64,000 bases of DNA from JBFFMO01 sp041390025 (GTDB lineage: Bacteria; Myxococcota_A; Bradymonadia; Bradymonadales; Bradymonadaceae). Every line of letters begins with the position of its first letter. The stretch's first letter is position 1. A program made the translations under genes and the position numbers. The notes under the pieces were generated by a model, which made no database searches, was not told the origin of the DNA, and saw only the letters and a list, made by a program, of their open reading frames with translations. The stretch lies in NCBI GenBank assembly GCA_041390025.1, contig JAWKQR010000017.1, positions 58,848 to 122,847 of the forward strand, given 5' to 3'. Below are positions 53,592 to 64,000 of this stretch, piece after piece.

Positions 53592-54482
53592 TTACTTGCG
53601 CTTGTGCAACGGATTGGCATCCAACGACGCCTTCAACGCATTAAACGCATCACGATCTTTCGCGGTCACCGACTTGGATGCGTCCACGACGAGCGTGTTC
53701 ATGTTCGGCGCATCGACGATCAACAGCGCCTTCCGCAGGTCGTTTCGTTTCTCGGGATTGGTGATCCATGCACTCAGCAAGGCGCTTGCCGCAGCCGACC
53801 GCACAACGTCCCCTTCGCCTGAAGCCGCCACCACATCGGTCGACCACGCCCACGCGTTGCCCACGTCACGAAGTGCCTCAACGGTGTTGTCGAACTCCGC
53901 GGCCGAAGCCGTCGGCAGGCGCGCCGCGAGGTAATCCGCCATGACCTGGCGTCGGCACTGACCCGCACCTTTCAGAATCGCCAAACTGCGAGCGCTGTTG
54001 CCGGCGGACAGTTCGATCAAAACACGCGCCGCTTGTTCGTCTTGGAGTTTCCCGAGCGCCTCGGAAGCACTTCCCAGAATGGCGACATCTTTCTCGGTGC
54101 GCAGAACGTGCTCGAGCACAGGCCGTGTCTCGGGATTGCGAAGTCGTCCCAGCGCAAACAGGAGCCCGATGCGCCAACCCTGACGCACGGACGGACGTGC
54201 CTGCTCAAACGGAGCATCCACGATCAGCTCGTTCATCATGGGGTACAGACCCTCGGGGCCGATGTCGTCCAACATGGTCCCGACCGTCGCGACGCGACCT
54301 CGTTTGCGCGCATCAAAGTCTTTCATCTGTGCGCGAAGGGTCGCGACCGCGTCCCACGCGTCCTTGTTGGTCTCGCGGTCGGCTTTGGTGTGATTCTGAA
54401 TCGCCTCAAGCGACTGCGCATTGGCAACCGACGAGAAACCCACGGCGCCCAAAAGGGCTGCAAGAATCAGTGTTTTTTTCAT
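53592..54482 (-). CDS. Secreted HEAT-repeat protein, 296 aa
   Basis: From the ATG at 54482: signal peptide MKKTLILAALLGAVGFSSVANAQ. Alpha-helical repeats of about 35 residues cover the rest (LLFALGRLRNPETRPVLEHVL, GSASEALGKLQDEQAARVLIEL, LAARLPTASAAEFDNTVEALRDVG), typical of HEAT/PBS-lyase-type repeats that act as scaffolds. Overlaps the PAD gene by four bases (ATGA), so coupled to it. Confidence 0.7.
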   Translation of the reverse strand: MKKTLILAALLGAVGFSSVANAQSLEAIQNHTKADRETNKDAWDAVATLRAQMKDFDARKRGRVATVGTMLDDIGPEGLYPMMNELIVDAPFEQARPSVRQGWRIGLLFALGRLRNPETRPVLEHVLRTEKDVAILGSASEALGKLQDEQAARVLIELSAGNSARSLAILKGAGQCRRQVMADYLAARLPTASAAEFDNTVEALRDVGNAWAWSTDVVAASGEGDVVRSAAASALLSAWITNPEKRNDLRKALLIVDAPNMNTLVVDASKSVTAKDRDAFNALKASLDANPLHKRK

Positions 54483-56380
54483 CGGACCATCTCCCACCAC
54501 TGCGTGGCATTCGGGTTAACATCACGAACGACGTTCGTGGCGCAGTGAATCTCACCCACTAGACGGTGATACATGTCCCAATCTTCAACGAACAAAATCT
54601 CGTACCCAACTTCGGCCAAAATGTTCTGGAAGGCGGCCTCAAAAACGTCCGTGCCGTTCTCACGTGGGCCGTGTGGATCGGGGGCCATGAAGTGCTGGTC
54701 GTTGACCACGATGCCGTTGACCATGCCGGGCTGATACGCCACGGACGCACCGTCGTACGTCCAGTGCGTAAACGGCACAGGCAGGATCTCTGCATCGGTC
54801 ACACCCGTGGCTTGTTTGATGATCGCGACCTGATCGCTGACCTCGACGGCGGCTTCCGCGGAGGCCCCCATCACGTCGGGGTCCTGCAAAATCGCGGACA
54901 CCGTCGTCGCAGCGCTGTAAGGACGTCCCGAGTTATTGACCCATGCACGCCCTTGGAACACCGTCAGGGAGCCCTCACCAGCCTGCTGCATGTTCTGGAA
55001 AATGTTGACGGCCATGGTGGCGTCGTTGGCCAACATCACCCAACCACGCTCGCTGTCGACCTTGAGGAAGCTCACGGTTTCGTCGACGTGGCCGACAAGC
55101 AACCACCCGGTGTCGATGAAGAGTGGGTCTTGGACGCCCTGCGACCGGAACATGGTCACCATGTATTCGTCGCCCTCGATACTTCCCGCCTTGCCCTTCA
55201 GGATGCGGCCCAACGGCCACGACTTCCCGTTGTACGTAAAGGGAGGGATGGTCTCGGTGTTGCCAAACGAATTCAGCGTATCCCACTCGTAACTGTGGCG
55301 CCCACCCACGGCCGTGATGCCCGCCGCGTCCGGACCACGGAACTTCGTGTAGACGATCTTGCCGGCTTCGCGCAGGCCTGTGTTGCCAAAGAAGTCTTGC
55401 TCGATGTTCGCCGAGCGGATGAACACGTCGATGACCTTGAGCCCGTTGGGGGTTGGCATCGCCATATAACCGGTCTCGAAGAAGTCTTGCGTCCACTGGT
55501 CTTGGACGTTGAGCTCCACGTGCCCAAGCGGCACGCCCGCGGTCGCCACAGCCGCCTTGAGCGACTGCGTGAACGCGCCGTCGCCACCGATGCCAAGCTC
55601 CGACGAATAGATCTGACGCGCAGGATCAAGGTGGTGCCGCAGCACGATGGGCGCCACCCGCAATTGCACGGTATCCGTTGTCACCGTGGCCTCGGGCGCA
55701 CCGTCCATGGCGGCTTGAACGGTCACGAGACCATCCCAGCTTTCGTTTCGCACAATGTCGCGCCCTTCGAGCCGGAATTCGACACCGTTGATCAGCTCGC
55801 TGGCGTCTGCGGTGAACTGCGAGGTCGCGGTCCACACGCCGTCGATTTCCACGAAGAACTGCGCGTAGTCAGCCCCCGCCGTGATCGACACGGTCGCGGT
55901 CGCGGTGTCCGGCACATCGCCGGTCGCCCGCAAGACCAACGGTGCCATGTCCTCGAGGTCGGTCAGGCCATCGAGTTTGTCATCGTTGCCGTCATAACAT
56001 TGAGCCAAAGAAGCATCGCTGCCGCTTCGGGCGCACGACGAATCGTCATCGTCCATGTTCGCGAGGAAGACTGCGCCATGATCGGCGCCCCAAAGGTCTT
56101 CGCCGTCGTCGTCGCTTGGGTCGGTCAGCGAGACCACGCCGTCGCGGTTCGTGTCTGCCCGCAAGTCCAAAGCGGGCCGCGGGTCGATGGGCGTTTCGTT
56201 GGTGGTACCGTTGGTCGAGTTGTTCGAACTCTGGTTGTTCGTGGCTCCGTTCGTCGAGGAGTTCGTATTGCTGACGTTGTTCACGTCAACAATGGGCGTA
56301 TCCTTCGACACAGAGTCCGAGCATCCGATCAGCCCCAACGCAAGTAGCGCTGCTGCCTTTAGTGCTTTTCCGGACGTCAT
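54479..56380 (-). CDS. Protein-arginine deiminase (PAD) lipoprotein, eukaryote-like
   Basis: 633 residues. Signal and lipobox LIGC (C20), then about 40 residues rich in N, T and S. Residues 70-245 match the vertebrate PAD middle domain, with ADTNRDGVVSLTDP, ADHGAVFLANMDDDD and NDDKLDGLTDLEDM, the calcium-binding sites. The C-terminal catalytic domain aligns fully with human PAD4: D299 in QWTQDFF (for D350), H431 and D433 in GHVDE (for H471 and D473), and C613 in GEIHCATNV (for C645). The PAD N-terminal domain is absent. Such enzymes turn peptidyl-arginine into citrulline with calcium. Here it should act outside the cell, on its own surface or on prey or host protein. The 593-codon plus-strand frame is antisense. 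Confidence 0.93.
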   Translation of the reverse strand: MTSGKALKAAALLALGLIGCSDSVSKDTPIVDVNNVSNTNSSTNGATNNQSSNNSTNGTTNETPIDPRPALDLRADTNRDGVVSLTDPSDDDGEDLWGADHGAVFLANMDDDDSSCARSGSDASLAQCYDGNDDKLDGLTDLEDMAPLVLRATGDVPDTATATVSITAGADYAQFFVEIDGVWTATSQFTADASELINGVEFRLEGRDIVRNESWDGLVTVQAAMDGAPEATVTTDTVQLRVAPIVLRHHLDPARQIYSSELGIGGDGAFTQSLKAAVATAGVPLGHVELNVQDQWTQDFFETGYMAMPTPNGLKVIDVFIRSANIEQDFFGNTGLREAGKIVYTKFRGPDAAGITAVGGRHSYEWDTLNSFGNTETIPPFTYNGKSWPLGRILKGKAGSIEGDEYMVTMFRSQGVQDPLFIDTGWLLVGHVDETVSFLKVDSERGWVMLANDATMAVNIFQNMQQAGEGSLTVFQGRAWVNNSGRPYSAATTVSAILQDPDVMGASAEAAVEVSDQVAIIKQATGVTDAEILPVPFTHWTYDGASVAYQPGMVNGIVVNDQHFMAPDPHGPRENGTDVFEAAFQNILAEVGYEILFVEDWDMYHRLVGEIHCATNVVRDVNPNATQWWEMVR

Positions 56381-56721
56381 TCACGCTCCAGCCTGTAGGT
56401 TAGTTGGCCAACAATATAACGACCACGTGTAAGGAAATCGAACACAAGATCGCACACGCCGTGGGATGCAGAGAACGCGCCACAAGCTGCAGCACGCTAA
56501 CGCACTGAAATCACGATTGTTTTGGATCGAAAATTTTTGATCACTGTGGCGACGTGGCTGCGGTTTCACGTCGCAGCAGCTCTGGGTTTTGGGGCGGCTA
56601 CCTCCGGTTGCCGCAGCGGCAGCTGGGAAGCTGCCGGTCCACGTCGCAGCAGCTCTGGGATTTGGGGCGGCAACCTCCGGTTGCCGCAGCGGCAGCTGGG
56701 AAGCTGCCCGTCCACGGCCAA
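56381..56721. other. Intergenic region between PAD gene and gltB
   Basis: The left part should hold the PAD promoter; a short palindrome GTTGGCCAAC lies about 22 bases before the PAD start. The right part is filled by the tandem 73-bp repeat at 56567-56712. Confidence 0.6.
56567..56712. repeat. Tandem 73-bp palindromic repeat, two copies
   Basis: Copies at 56567-56639 and 56640-56712 differ at only three positions. Each holds two hairpins, CGGCAACCTCCGGTTGCCG-type and GGCAGCTGGGAAGCTGCC. It lies just after the gltB stop, so its RNA would form the gltB 3' end. Related copies are at 28320 and 39111. Confidence 0.85.
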
Positions 56722-59700
56722 TCAGGGCCGCGGTCGAACGACCCAGAAGTCACTGGCCGACTTTGTGGCGAGCGCCATCTTCGCGGCCGAGGACGCTGTC
56801 TGCTCCAGATGAAGGGTCAGCAGCTTGGTCACTTCGGCCATGTCGTCCGTGTCGGCACGATGTGCCTCGACCATGCCATGGTTGAGGTGCACCAACAGGG
56901 CATCGGAGTCGTCCAAGACATACGCTTTGCCCCCGCTCATCCCAGCGGCAAAGTTGTCACCCACCGGCCCCAGAACAAGCACAGTGCCACCGGTCATGTA
57001 CTCGCACCCGTGGTCCCCACACCCCTCGACCACGATCGTCGCGCCAGAGTTGCGCACGGCGAGTCGCTCGCCAGCACGGCCGCCGACCAGCAAGGTCCCG
57101 CCAGTGGCTCCGTACGCGACGGTATTGCCCACCAACACATCGTGCCGTGTCGTCGACGCCGAGCGCACGATGACCTCCCCTCCTGCCATGCCCTTGCAGA
57201 CGTAGTCCTGAGCCTCGCCGCTAAGCGCAAGCCTCATGCCGGTGTGGCAGAATGCCCCGAAGCTCTGCCCGGCTTGGCCCTCGAACGAAAGGCTGATGGT
57301 GCCCGCCGCAAGCCCGGTCTCGCCGTACTGCCTCGCGATCAAGCCCGAAGTGCCCGCACCGATGGACCGATCGCGGTTGTCGATGACGTAAACACGTTCG
57401 ATGGGCGTCGCCTCGCGCACAGCCAACGTAACGTCCCGCGTGATTTGCACGTCGAGCGGTGTCGGCTCCGGGCGATCGTTTCGGGCAACCTGCTGTGAGC
57501 GCGGGCCCTGCTCAGGCGCGTCAAGCAACAGCGAGAGGTCCACCGTCTGTGCACGCGTGGGCAAGCCGGGCCGCGGTTCAAGCAGCTCCGTCTGACCTAC
57601 AATCTCTTCGAGGGTCCGAACGCCCATCTCGGACAGAATCAGGCGGACGTGTTCGGCGACAAAGTACATGAAAGCGATGACGTGTTCGGGCGTGCCCGGA
57701 AAACGCGCTCGCAGGTCTTCGCGTTGTGTGGCAACGCCGACCGGGCAGGTATTGGCGTGGCACTGCCGGGCCATGACACATCCCGCTGCAACAAGCGGCG
57801 CCGTGCCAAACCCGAACTCCTCACCACCAAGGAGCGCGGCGATCACGATGTCTCGGCCGGTCTTCAATCCCCCGTCCACGCGCAACTTCACGCGACCGCG
57901 CAGGCCGTTGGCCATCAAGGTGCGCTGCGCATCCGCAAGGCCGACCTCCCACGGCAACCCCGCATGTTTGATCGACGAGAGCGGCGATGCGCCGGTTCCA
58001 CCATCGTGGCCAGATATCTGCACCGTGTCGGCATAAGCCTTCACCACGCCTGCCGACACGGTGCCGACGCCCGTCCCTGAGACCAACTTCACGCAGACGG
58101 TGGCCTCGGGATTGACGTGCTTTAGATCGTAAATGAGCTGAGCGAGGTCTTCGATCGAGTAGATGTCGTGGTGCGGAGGCGGCGAAATCAACGTCACGCC
58201 AGCTTGCGACCGACGGGTGTGCGCGATCGATTCCGTGACCTTGTCGCCTGGGATCTGGCCACCTTCGCCGGGCTTTGAACCCTGCGCCATCTTGATCTCA
58301 AGTTCCTGCGCCGAAACGATGTACCAGGGTGTGACGCCAAATCGGCCCGAGGCGATCTGTTTAATCGCGCTGTTGCCAAAATCACCTTTCACCGGATGCC
58401 ACGCCGCAACGCTGCGCTCAGGCGCGTCTTGCGCGTAGCGCTTCAGCCGCGCGTCCTCCTCACCGCCCTCCCCGCTGTTGCTCTTGCCGCCAATGCGGTT
58501 CATCGCGACGGCGAGCACCTCGTGGGCTTCTCGCGACAGGGCGCCAAAACTCATGGCCTGCGTGCAAAAACGTTGCACGATGGCATCCGCCGACTCGACT
58601 TGGTCCAACGGAAGTCGCTGTGGCGCGCGTTTCCACGTCAACAGGTCGCGTAACGCGGTGGGTGGGCGATCATCGACCGCCGTGCGGTATTCCTCGAACG
58701 CCGCCGCGTCTTGTTCGCGTACGGCCTTGTGCAACGGCTTGAATACGCTGGGGTTAAACGCGTGGTATTCACCGTCGCGCCGAAATCGGTAAATCCCGCG
58801 CTCTCGCAGGCGCGCGTCGTCGCCAAACGCCTCGGCGTGGAACTCCAAGATATGTTCGGCGACTTCGAACAGGCCTGCTCCACCTATGCGTGTGGGCGTT
58901 CCCGAAAAGTACCGGTCCACCAAGGTCTTGGATAAGCCCAAAGCCTCGAAGGATTGCGACCCTCGGTAACTCGCCAGCGCCGAAATTCCCAGTTTGGCCA
59001 TGATCTTTCGCAGCCCTTTTTCGACGACCGCGATGTAGTTGTTCTGCGCCAAGGTCAGATCAAAATCACGGGCTGCCGCGGCTTGCGCGACGGATTCCAG
59101 TGCGACGCGTGGGTGGATGAGCAAGGCCCCGAAGCCAAGCAGCACCGCCGCGTCGTGGTCTTCAAGCATGTCGCCCGTGTCACATACGACGTTGGTCGCC
59201 ATGCGTGTCCCCTGCGCAATCAGCGCGTGGTGAACCGCGCCCGTGGCAAGAACCATCGGGATGGCTGCACGCTCGGCGTCAAGTGCGGCATCGGAGAGGA
59301 TCAACAAACGTGAGCCGTTGGCGACGGCCTCTGAGGCCGCGCTGCACAAGGCATCAAGCCGCCGTTCAAGCCCCTCAGGTCCCGAGGCGACTGCGAACGT
59401 CGCGTCCAATGTGGTTGGTCGAAAGTTCGTTAGACCCTTGATGTGCTCAAGCTCAGCGGCCTTCAAAATGGGCGTGCGGAACTCGATGAGCGGCTCGTCA
59501 CGTTGTGGCAAGATGTCCAGCAAGGACCCCGGGCTACCCAACCGTGACGTCAGCGACATCACCAACTGTTCGCGCAGCGGGTCAATCGGTGGGTTGGTGA
59601 CCTGAGCAAACCGCTGGCGGAAAAACGCGGTCAGGCGCTGCGGCTTGTCCGAAAGCACCGCGAGCGGCGTGTCATCACCCATCGAGCCGATAGGCTCTCG

Positions 59701-61104
59701 CGCCTCGAAGGCCATCGGTTCGAGGATTTTTTCGATGTGCTCTCGACCCCAGCCAAACGCCTTTTGCGTCTCAATGAGCTCGTCGCGAACCTCGATGGGT
59801 GCCTCATGCACCTCGAACAGGTTCAGGTTGTTTTCCAGCCAAGTGGACCACGGCCCCAAGGCGACCAACTCGTCCTTGATGTCTTCGTCGTAAAACACGC
59901 GGCCGGTCGCCGTGTTGACCGAGATCATTTTTCCGGGCCCAAGGCGTCCCTTGACCTTTATCTCGCTGTCCACCACGTCGACCACTCCGGCTTCGGATGC
60001 CACGATGACGCGGTCGTCGGTGATCCAGTAACGCAAAGGCCGCAGACCGTTGCGGTCAAGCGCCGCACCAACGGTGCGGCCATTGGTAAACACAAGGGCC
60101 GCCGGTCCGTCCCACGGTTCCATCAAGGTCGCGTGGTAGCGGTAAAAGTCGCGAACACTGGGTTTGAGGTCCTTTCCCTCGTAGGCATCGGGCACGAGCA
60201 TTGCCACGGCATGGACGGGATTTCGTCCCGCGGCGCACAAGAGCTCAAGCGTGTTATCCAGACCGAGCGAATCGCTGCCGTTGGGGGCGATCAACGGAAC
60301 CATGCCGTCGGCCGAAAGCCACCCTTGGGCACAAATCTGGGTCTGACGGCCCTTCATGCGATTGACGTTGCCAAGCAACGTGTTGATCTCGCCGTTGTGC
60401 GCCAACATCCGAAGGGGTTGGGCGAGGTGCCACGACGGCATCGTGTTCGTGCTGTAGCGCTGATGAAACAGCGCCACGGCGGTTTCGTAACGCAGGTCGG
60501 TCAAATCGGGGAACAGCGCGGGCAGCGCCGAGGGCACCACAAGCGCTTTGTAGACGACCGTTTGACTCGACATTGACGGAATGCTGAAGCCACTCAGGTT
60601 TTTGGCGCGAGCGGCTTTCTCGGCCTTTCGACGTGCCACAAGCAGGTCGCGTTCAAAGGCCAGGTCGTCCACACCCGTGGCTCGCCGGAGCACGAGCTGG
60701 TGAATCGACGGCGCGCGGCCGACTTGCGACGCGCCGAGCTCCTTGGCGTCAAACGGTACGACCCGCCATCCCACGACCACGAGACCCACCTCGGTGCTTG
60801 CCGTCTCGAGGATCCCTTTGGCGAGCGACAGGTCGTCTTCGGGGGCGAACAAGGTCGCCAAGGCGAGGTCGGCGTGGTCCTTGAGGCCCATGTCTTCGCA
60901 GATCATCGTCCATGGGATGTGCGTCAGAACCCCTGCGCCATCGCTCGTTCGGCCGTCGGGATGAACGGCGCCGCGGTGCTCCAACCGCGCGACCGCATGA
61001 AGCGCTTCACGAAGAATTTCGTGGGACCGACGACCCCGAATATCGCAAACAAAACCCGTTCCGCAGGAATCAAGTTCAGGAAGGTCAATCTGGGTTTGGG
61101 TCAT
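56722..61104 (-). CDS. gltB: Glutamate synthase large subunit (GltB type)
   Basis: About 1460 residues from the ATG at 61104, with GAGGA upstream. The Ntn glutaminase domain begins at the Cys in DSCGTGFV (C13), exposed after removal of 12 residues. The central and FMN-binding synthase domains follow (LRVDGGLKTGRDIVIAALLG, GFGTAPLVAAGCVMARQCHANTCPVGVATQ with the [3Fe-4S] cysteines), then a GXGXG beta-helix domain (GMAGGEVIVRS, MTGGTVLVLGPVGDNFAAGMSGG). It transfers the Gln amide to 2-oxoglutarate. No gltD is adjacent. Confidence 0.97.
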   Translation of the reverse strand: MTQTQIDLPELDSCGTGFVCDIRGRRSHEILREALHAVARLEHRGAVHPDGRTSDGAGVLTHIPWTMICEDMGLKDHADLALATLFAPEDDLSLAKGILETASTEVGLVVVGWRVVPFDAKELGASQVGRAPSIHQLVLRRATGVDDLAFERDLLVARRKAEKAARAKNLSGFSIPSMSSQTVVYKALVVPSALPALFPDLTDLRYETAVALFHQRYSTNTMPSWHLAQPLRMLAHNGEINTLLGNVNRMKGRQTQICAQGWLSADGMVPLIAPNGSDSLGLDNTLELLCAAGRNPVHAVAMLVPDAYEGKDLKPSVRDFYRYHATLMEPWDGPAALVFTNGRTVGAALDRNGLRPLRYWITDDRVIVASEAGVVDVVDSEIKVKGRLGPGKMISVNTATGRVFYDEDIKDELVALGPWSTWLENNLNLFEVHEAPIEVRDELIETQKAFGWGREHIEKILEPMAFEAREPIGSMGDDTPLAVLSDKPQRLTAFFRQRFAQVTNPPIDPLREQLVMSLTSRLGSPGSLLDILPQRDEPLIEFRTPILKAAELEHIKGLTNFRPTTLDATFAVASGPEGLERRLDALCSAASEAVANGSRLLILSDAALDAERAAIPMVLATGAVHHALIAQGTRMATNVVCDTGDMLEDHDAAVLLGFGALLIHPRVALESVAQAAAARDFDLTLAQNNYIAVVEKGLRKIMAKLGISALASYRGSQSFEALGLSKTLVDRYFSGTPTRIGGAGLFEVAEHILEFHAEAFGDDARLRERGIYRFRRDGEYHAFNPSVFKPLHKAVREQDAAAFEEYRTAVDDRPPTALRDLLTWKRAPQRLPLDQVESADAIVQRFCTQAMSFGALSREAHEVLAVAMNRIGGKSNSGEGGEEDARLKRYAQDAPERSVAAWHPVKGDFGNSAIKQIASGRFGVTPWYIVSAQELEIKMAQGSKPGEGGQIPGDKVTESIAHTRRSQAGVTLISPPPHHDIYSIEDLAQLIYDLKHVNPEATVCVKLVSGTGVGTVSAGVVKAYADTVQISGHDGGTGASPLSSIKHAGLPWEVGLADAQRTLMANGLRGRVKLRVDGGLKTGRDIVIAALLGGEEFGFGTAPLVAAGCVMARQCHANTCPVGVATQREDLRARFPGTPEHVIAFMYFVAEHVRLILSEMGVRTLEEIVGQTELLEPRPGLPTRAQTVDLSLLLDAPEQGPRSQQVARNDRPEPTPLDVQITRDVTLAVREATPIERVYVIDNRDRSIGAGTSGLIARQYGETGLAAGTISLSFEGQAGQSFGAFCHTGMRLALSGEAQDYVCKGMAGGEVIVRSASTTRHDVLVGNTVAYGATGGTLLVGGRAGERLAVRNSGATIVVEGCGDHGCEYMTGGTVLVLGPVGDNFAAGMSGGKAYVLDDSDALLVHLNHGMVEAHRADTDDMAEVTKLLTLHLEQTASSAAKMALATKSASDFWVVRPRP

Positions 61105-61417
61105 CGATTCCTCAAAACACGGGATGCACCGAGATGATGTGGAGGAGGTTGACACGTGTCAACCAACTTCTAACGCGCCGCGTCATGCTTAACATTCCCA
61201 GCGAATGGGAAATGACGCAAAGACGCATTGCGTTACAACGCGCCTACAAGGCTCCGGTTTGGCCACGGCGCCAAGATTTACAAAACTTTACAACTTTTCA
61301 ATCAATCGTTGACAACGTTGCACAAGGTTTATCGCCTAATCCCTCGCAATCACTTGAATTGACGAAGTATGTGTCCACAATCGCATCAGCCCGTGTGAAG
61401 AATTCACAGGAGAAACA
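61105..61417. promoter_or_regulatory. Divergent control region between gltB and aceBA
   Basis: It holds an 18-base perfect palindrome GGTTGACACGTGTCAACC (61147-61164), 43 bases before gltB. The gltB-side -35 TTGACA within it is 17 bases from CATCAT. TTCCCA-gcgaa-TGGGAA (61195-61211) is a second inverted repeat, and TTGACA at 61309-61314 is a candidate -35 for aceBA. The combination suggests regulators governing nitrogen and acetate metabolism, identity unknown. Confidence 0.5.
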
Positions 61418-62978
<1,561 letters not shown>

Positions 62979-63013
62979 CCCGCCGATTTACGGCACCCGT
63001 CCCAGGAAACACA

Positions 63014-64000
<987 letters not shown>

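Noticed and set aside
54566..56347. 593-codon plus-strand frame over the PAD gene
   Set aside because: Antisense shadow; the minus strand shows PAD domains and signal peptide.
56567..56712. Possible CRISPR array
   Set aside because: Only two direct copies with no unique spacers; internal palindromes and dispersed relatives fit a REP-like element.

Overview
The window is a GC-rich bacterial chromosome segment with no rRNA, CRISPR array, insertion sequence or prophage. Many genes encode lipoproteins in which a lipobox cysteine is followed by an Asn/Thr-rich linker (NNTNNT type). Together with FadL-type porins, MopE-like metal motifs, etf/acyl-CoA metabolism and a VanY-like lipoprotein, this suggests a predatory or saprophytic deltaproteobacterium of the Myxococcota/Bradymonadales kind. 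That placement is inferred from protein style, not from a marker-gene tree.

Layout. 1-7 kb: start of pckA (leaving the window to the left), a 2,4-dienoyl-CoA reductase-like SDR, a class V aminotransferase-fold enzyme, a VTT membrane protein, a periplasmic-binding lipoprotein overlapping an AmpG-like MFS gene, and an unknown gene. 7.8-13.4 kb (minus strand): tRNA-Thr(TGT)-Tyr-Gly-Thr(GGT)-tuf-tRNA-Trp-secE-nusG-rplK-rplA-rplJ-rplL. This is the classical order, but it ends at a strong terminator and a convergent gene instead of running into rpoBC. 13.4-17.9 kb: tightly overlapping proS-pyrF-rlmB-LRR operon. 17.9-20.6 kb: DUF523 gene and membrane sulfatase. 20.9-23.4 kb: TetR-etfB-etfA with a clear promoter and operator. 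23.4-26.6 kb: panB-panC (panC carries a one-base frameshift) and lipoproteins.

26.7-39.1 kb: accessory genes: methyltransferase, DUF4241 protein, FadL-type porin, Fpg-like glycosylase, several lipoproteins, a PQQ-type dehydrogenase with two CxxCH haem motifs, and an endonuclease I homologue lacking its catalytic His. 39.2-41.8 kb: TetR plus acyl-CoA dehydrogenase operon behind two tandem operators. 41.8-48.4 kb: frameshifted phosphotransferase, DHA2 MFS, a response-regulator remnant, M14 carboxypeptidase and S9 peptidase. 48.4-56.4 kb: a run of secreted lipoproteins, ending with a eukaryote-like protein-arginine deiminase (PAD) that keeps the calcium-binding middle domain and all four catalytic residues; this is the most unusual gene here. 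56.4-64 kb: a tandem 73-bp palindromic repeat, gltB, then aceB (heavily frameshifted in its first half) and aceA (leaving the window to the right).

Metabolically, pckA, aceBA, etfBA, the reductase and the acyl-CoA dehydrogenase point to fatty-acid use through the glyoxylate shunt and gluconeogenesis, with fatty-acid-responsive TetR regulation. Three genes (panC, the phosphotransferase, aceB) carry indels inside otherwise well-conserved coding sequence. Clustered sequence error is therefore a serious alternative to genuine gene decay.
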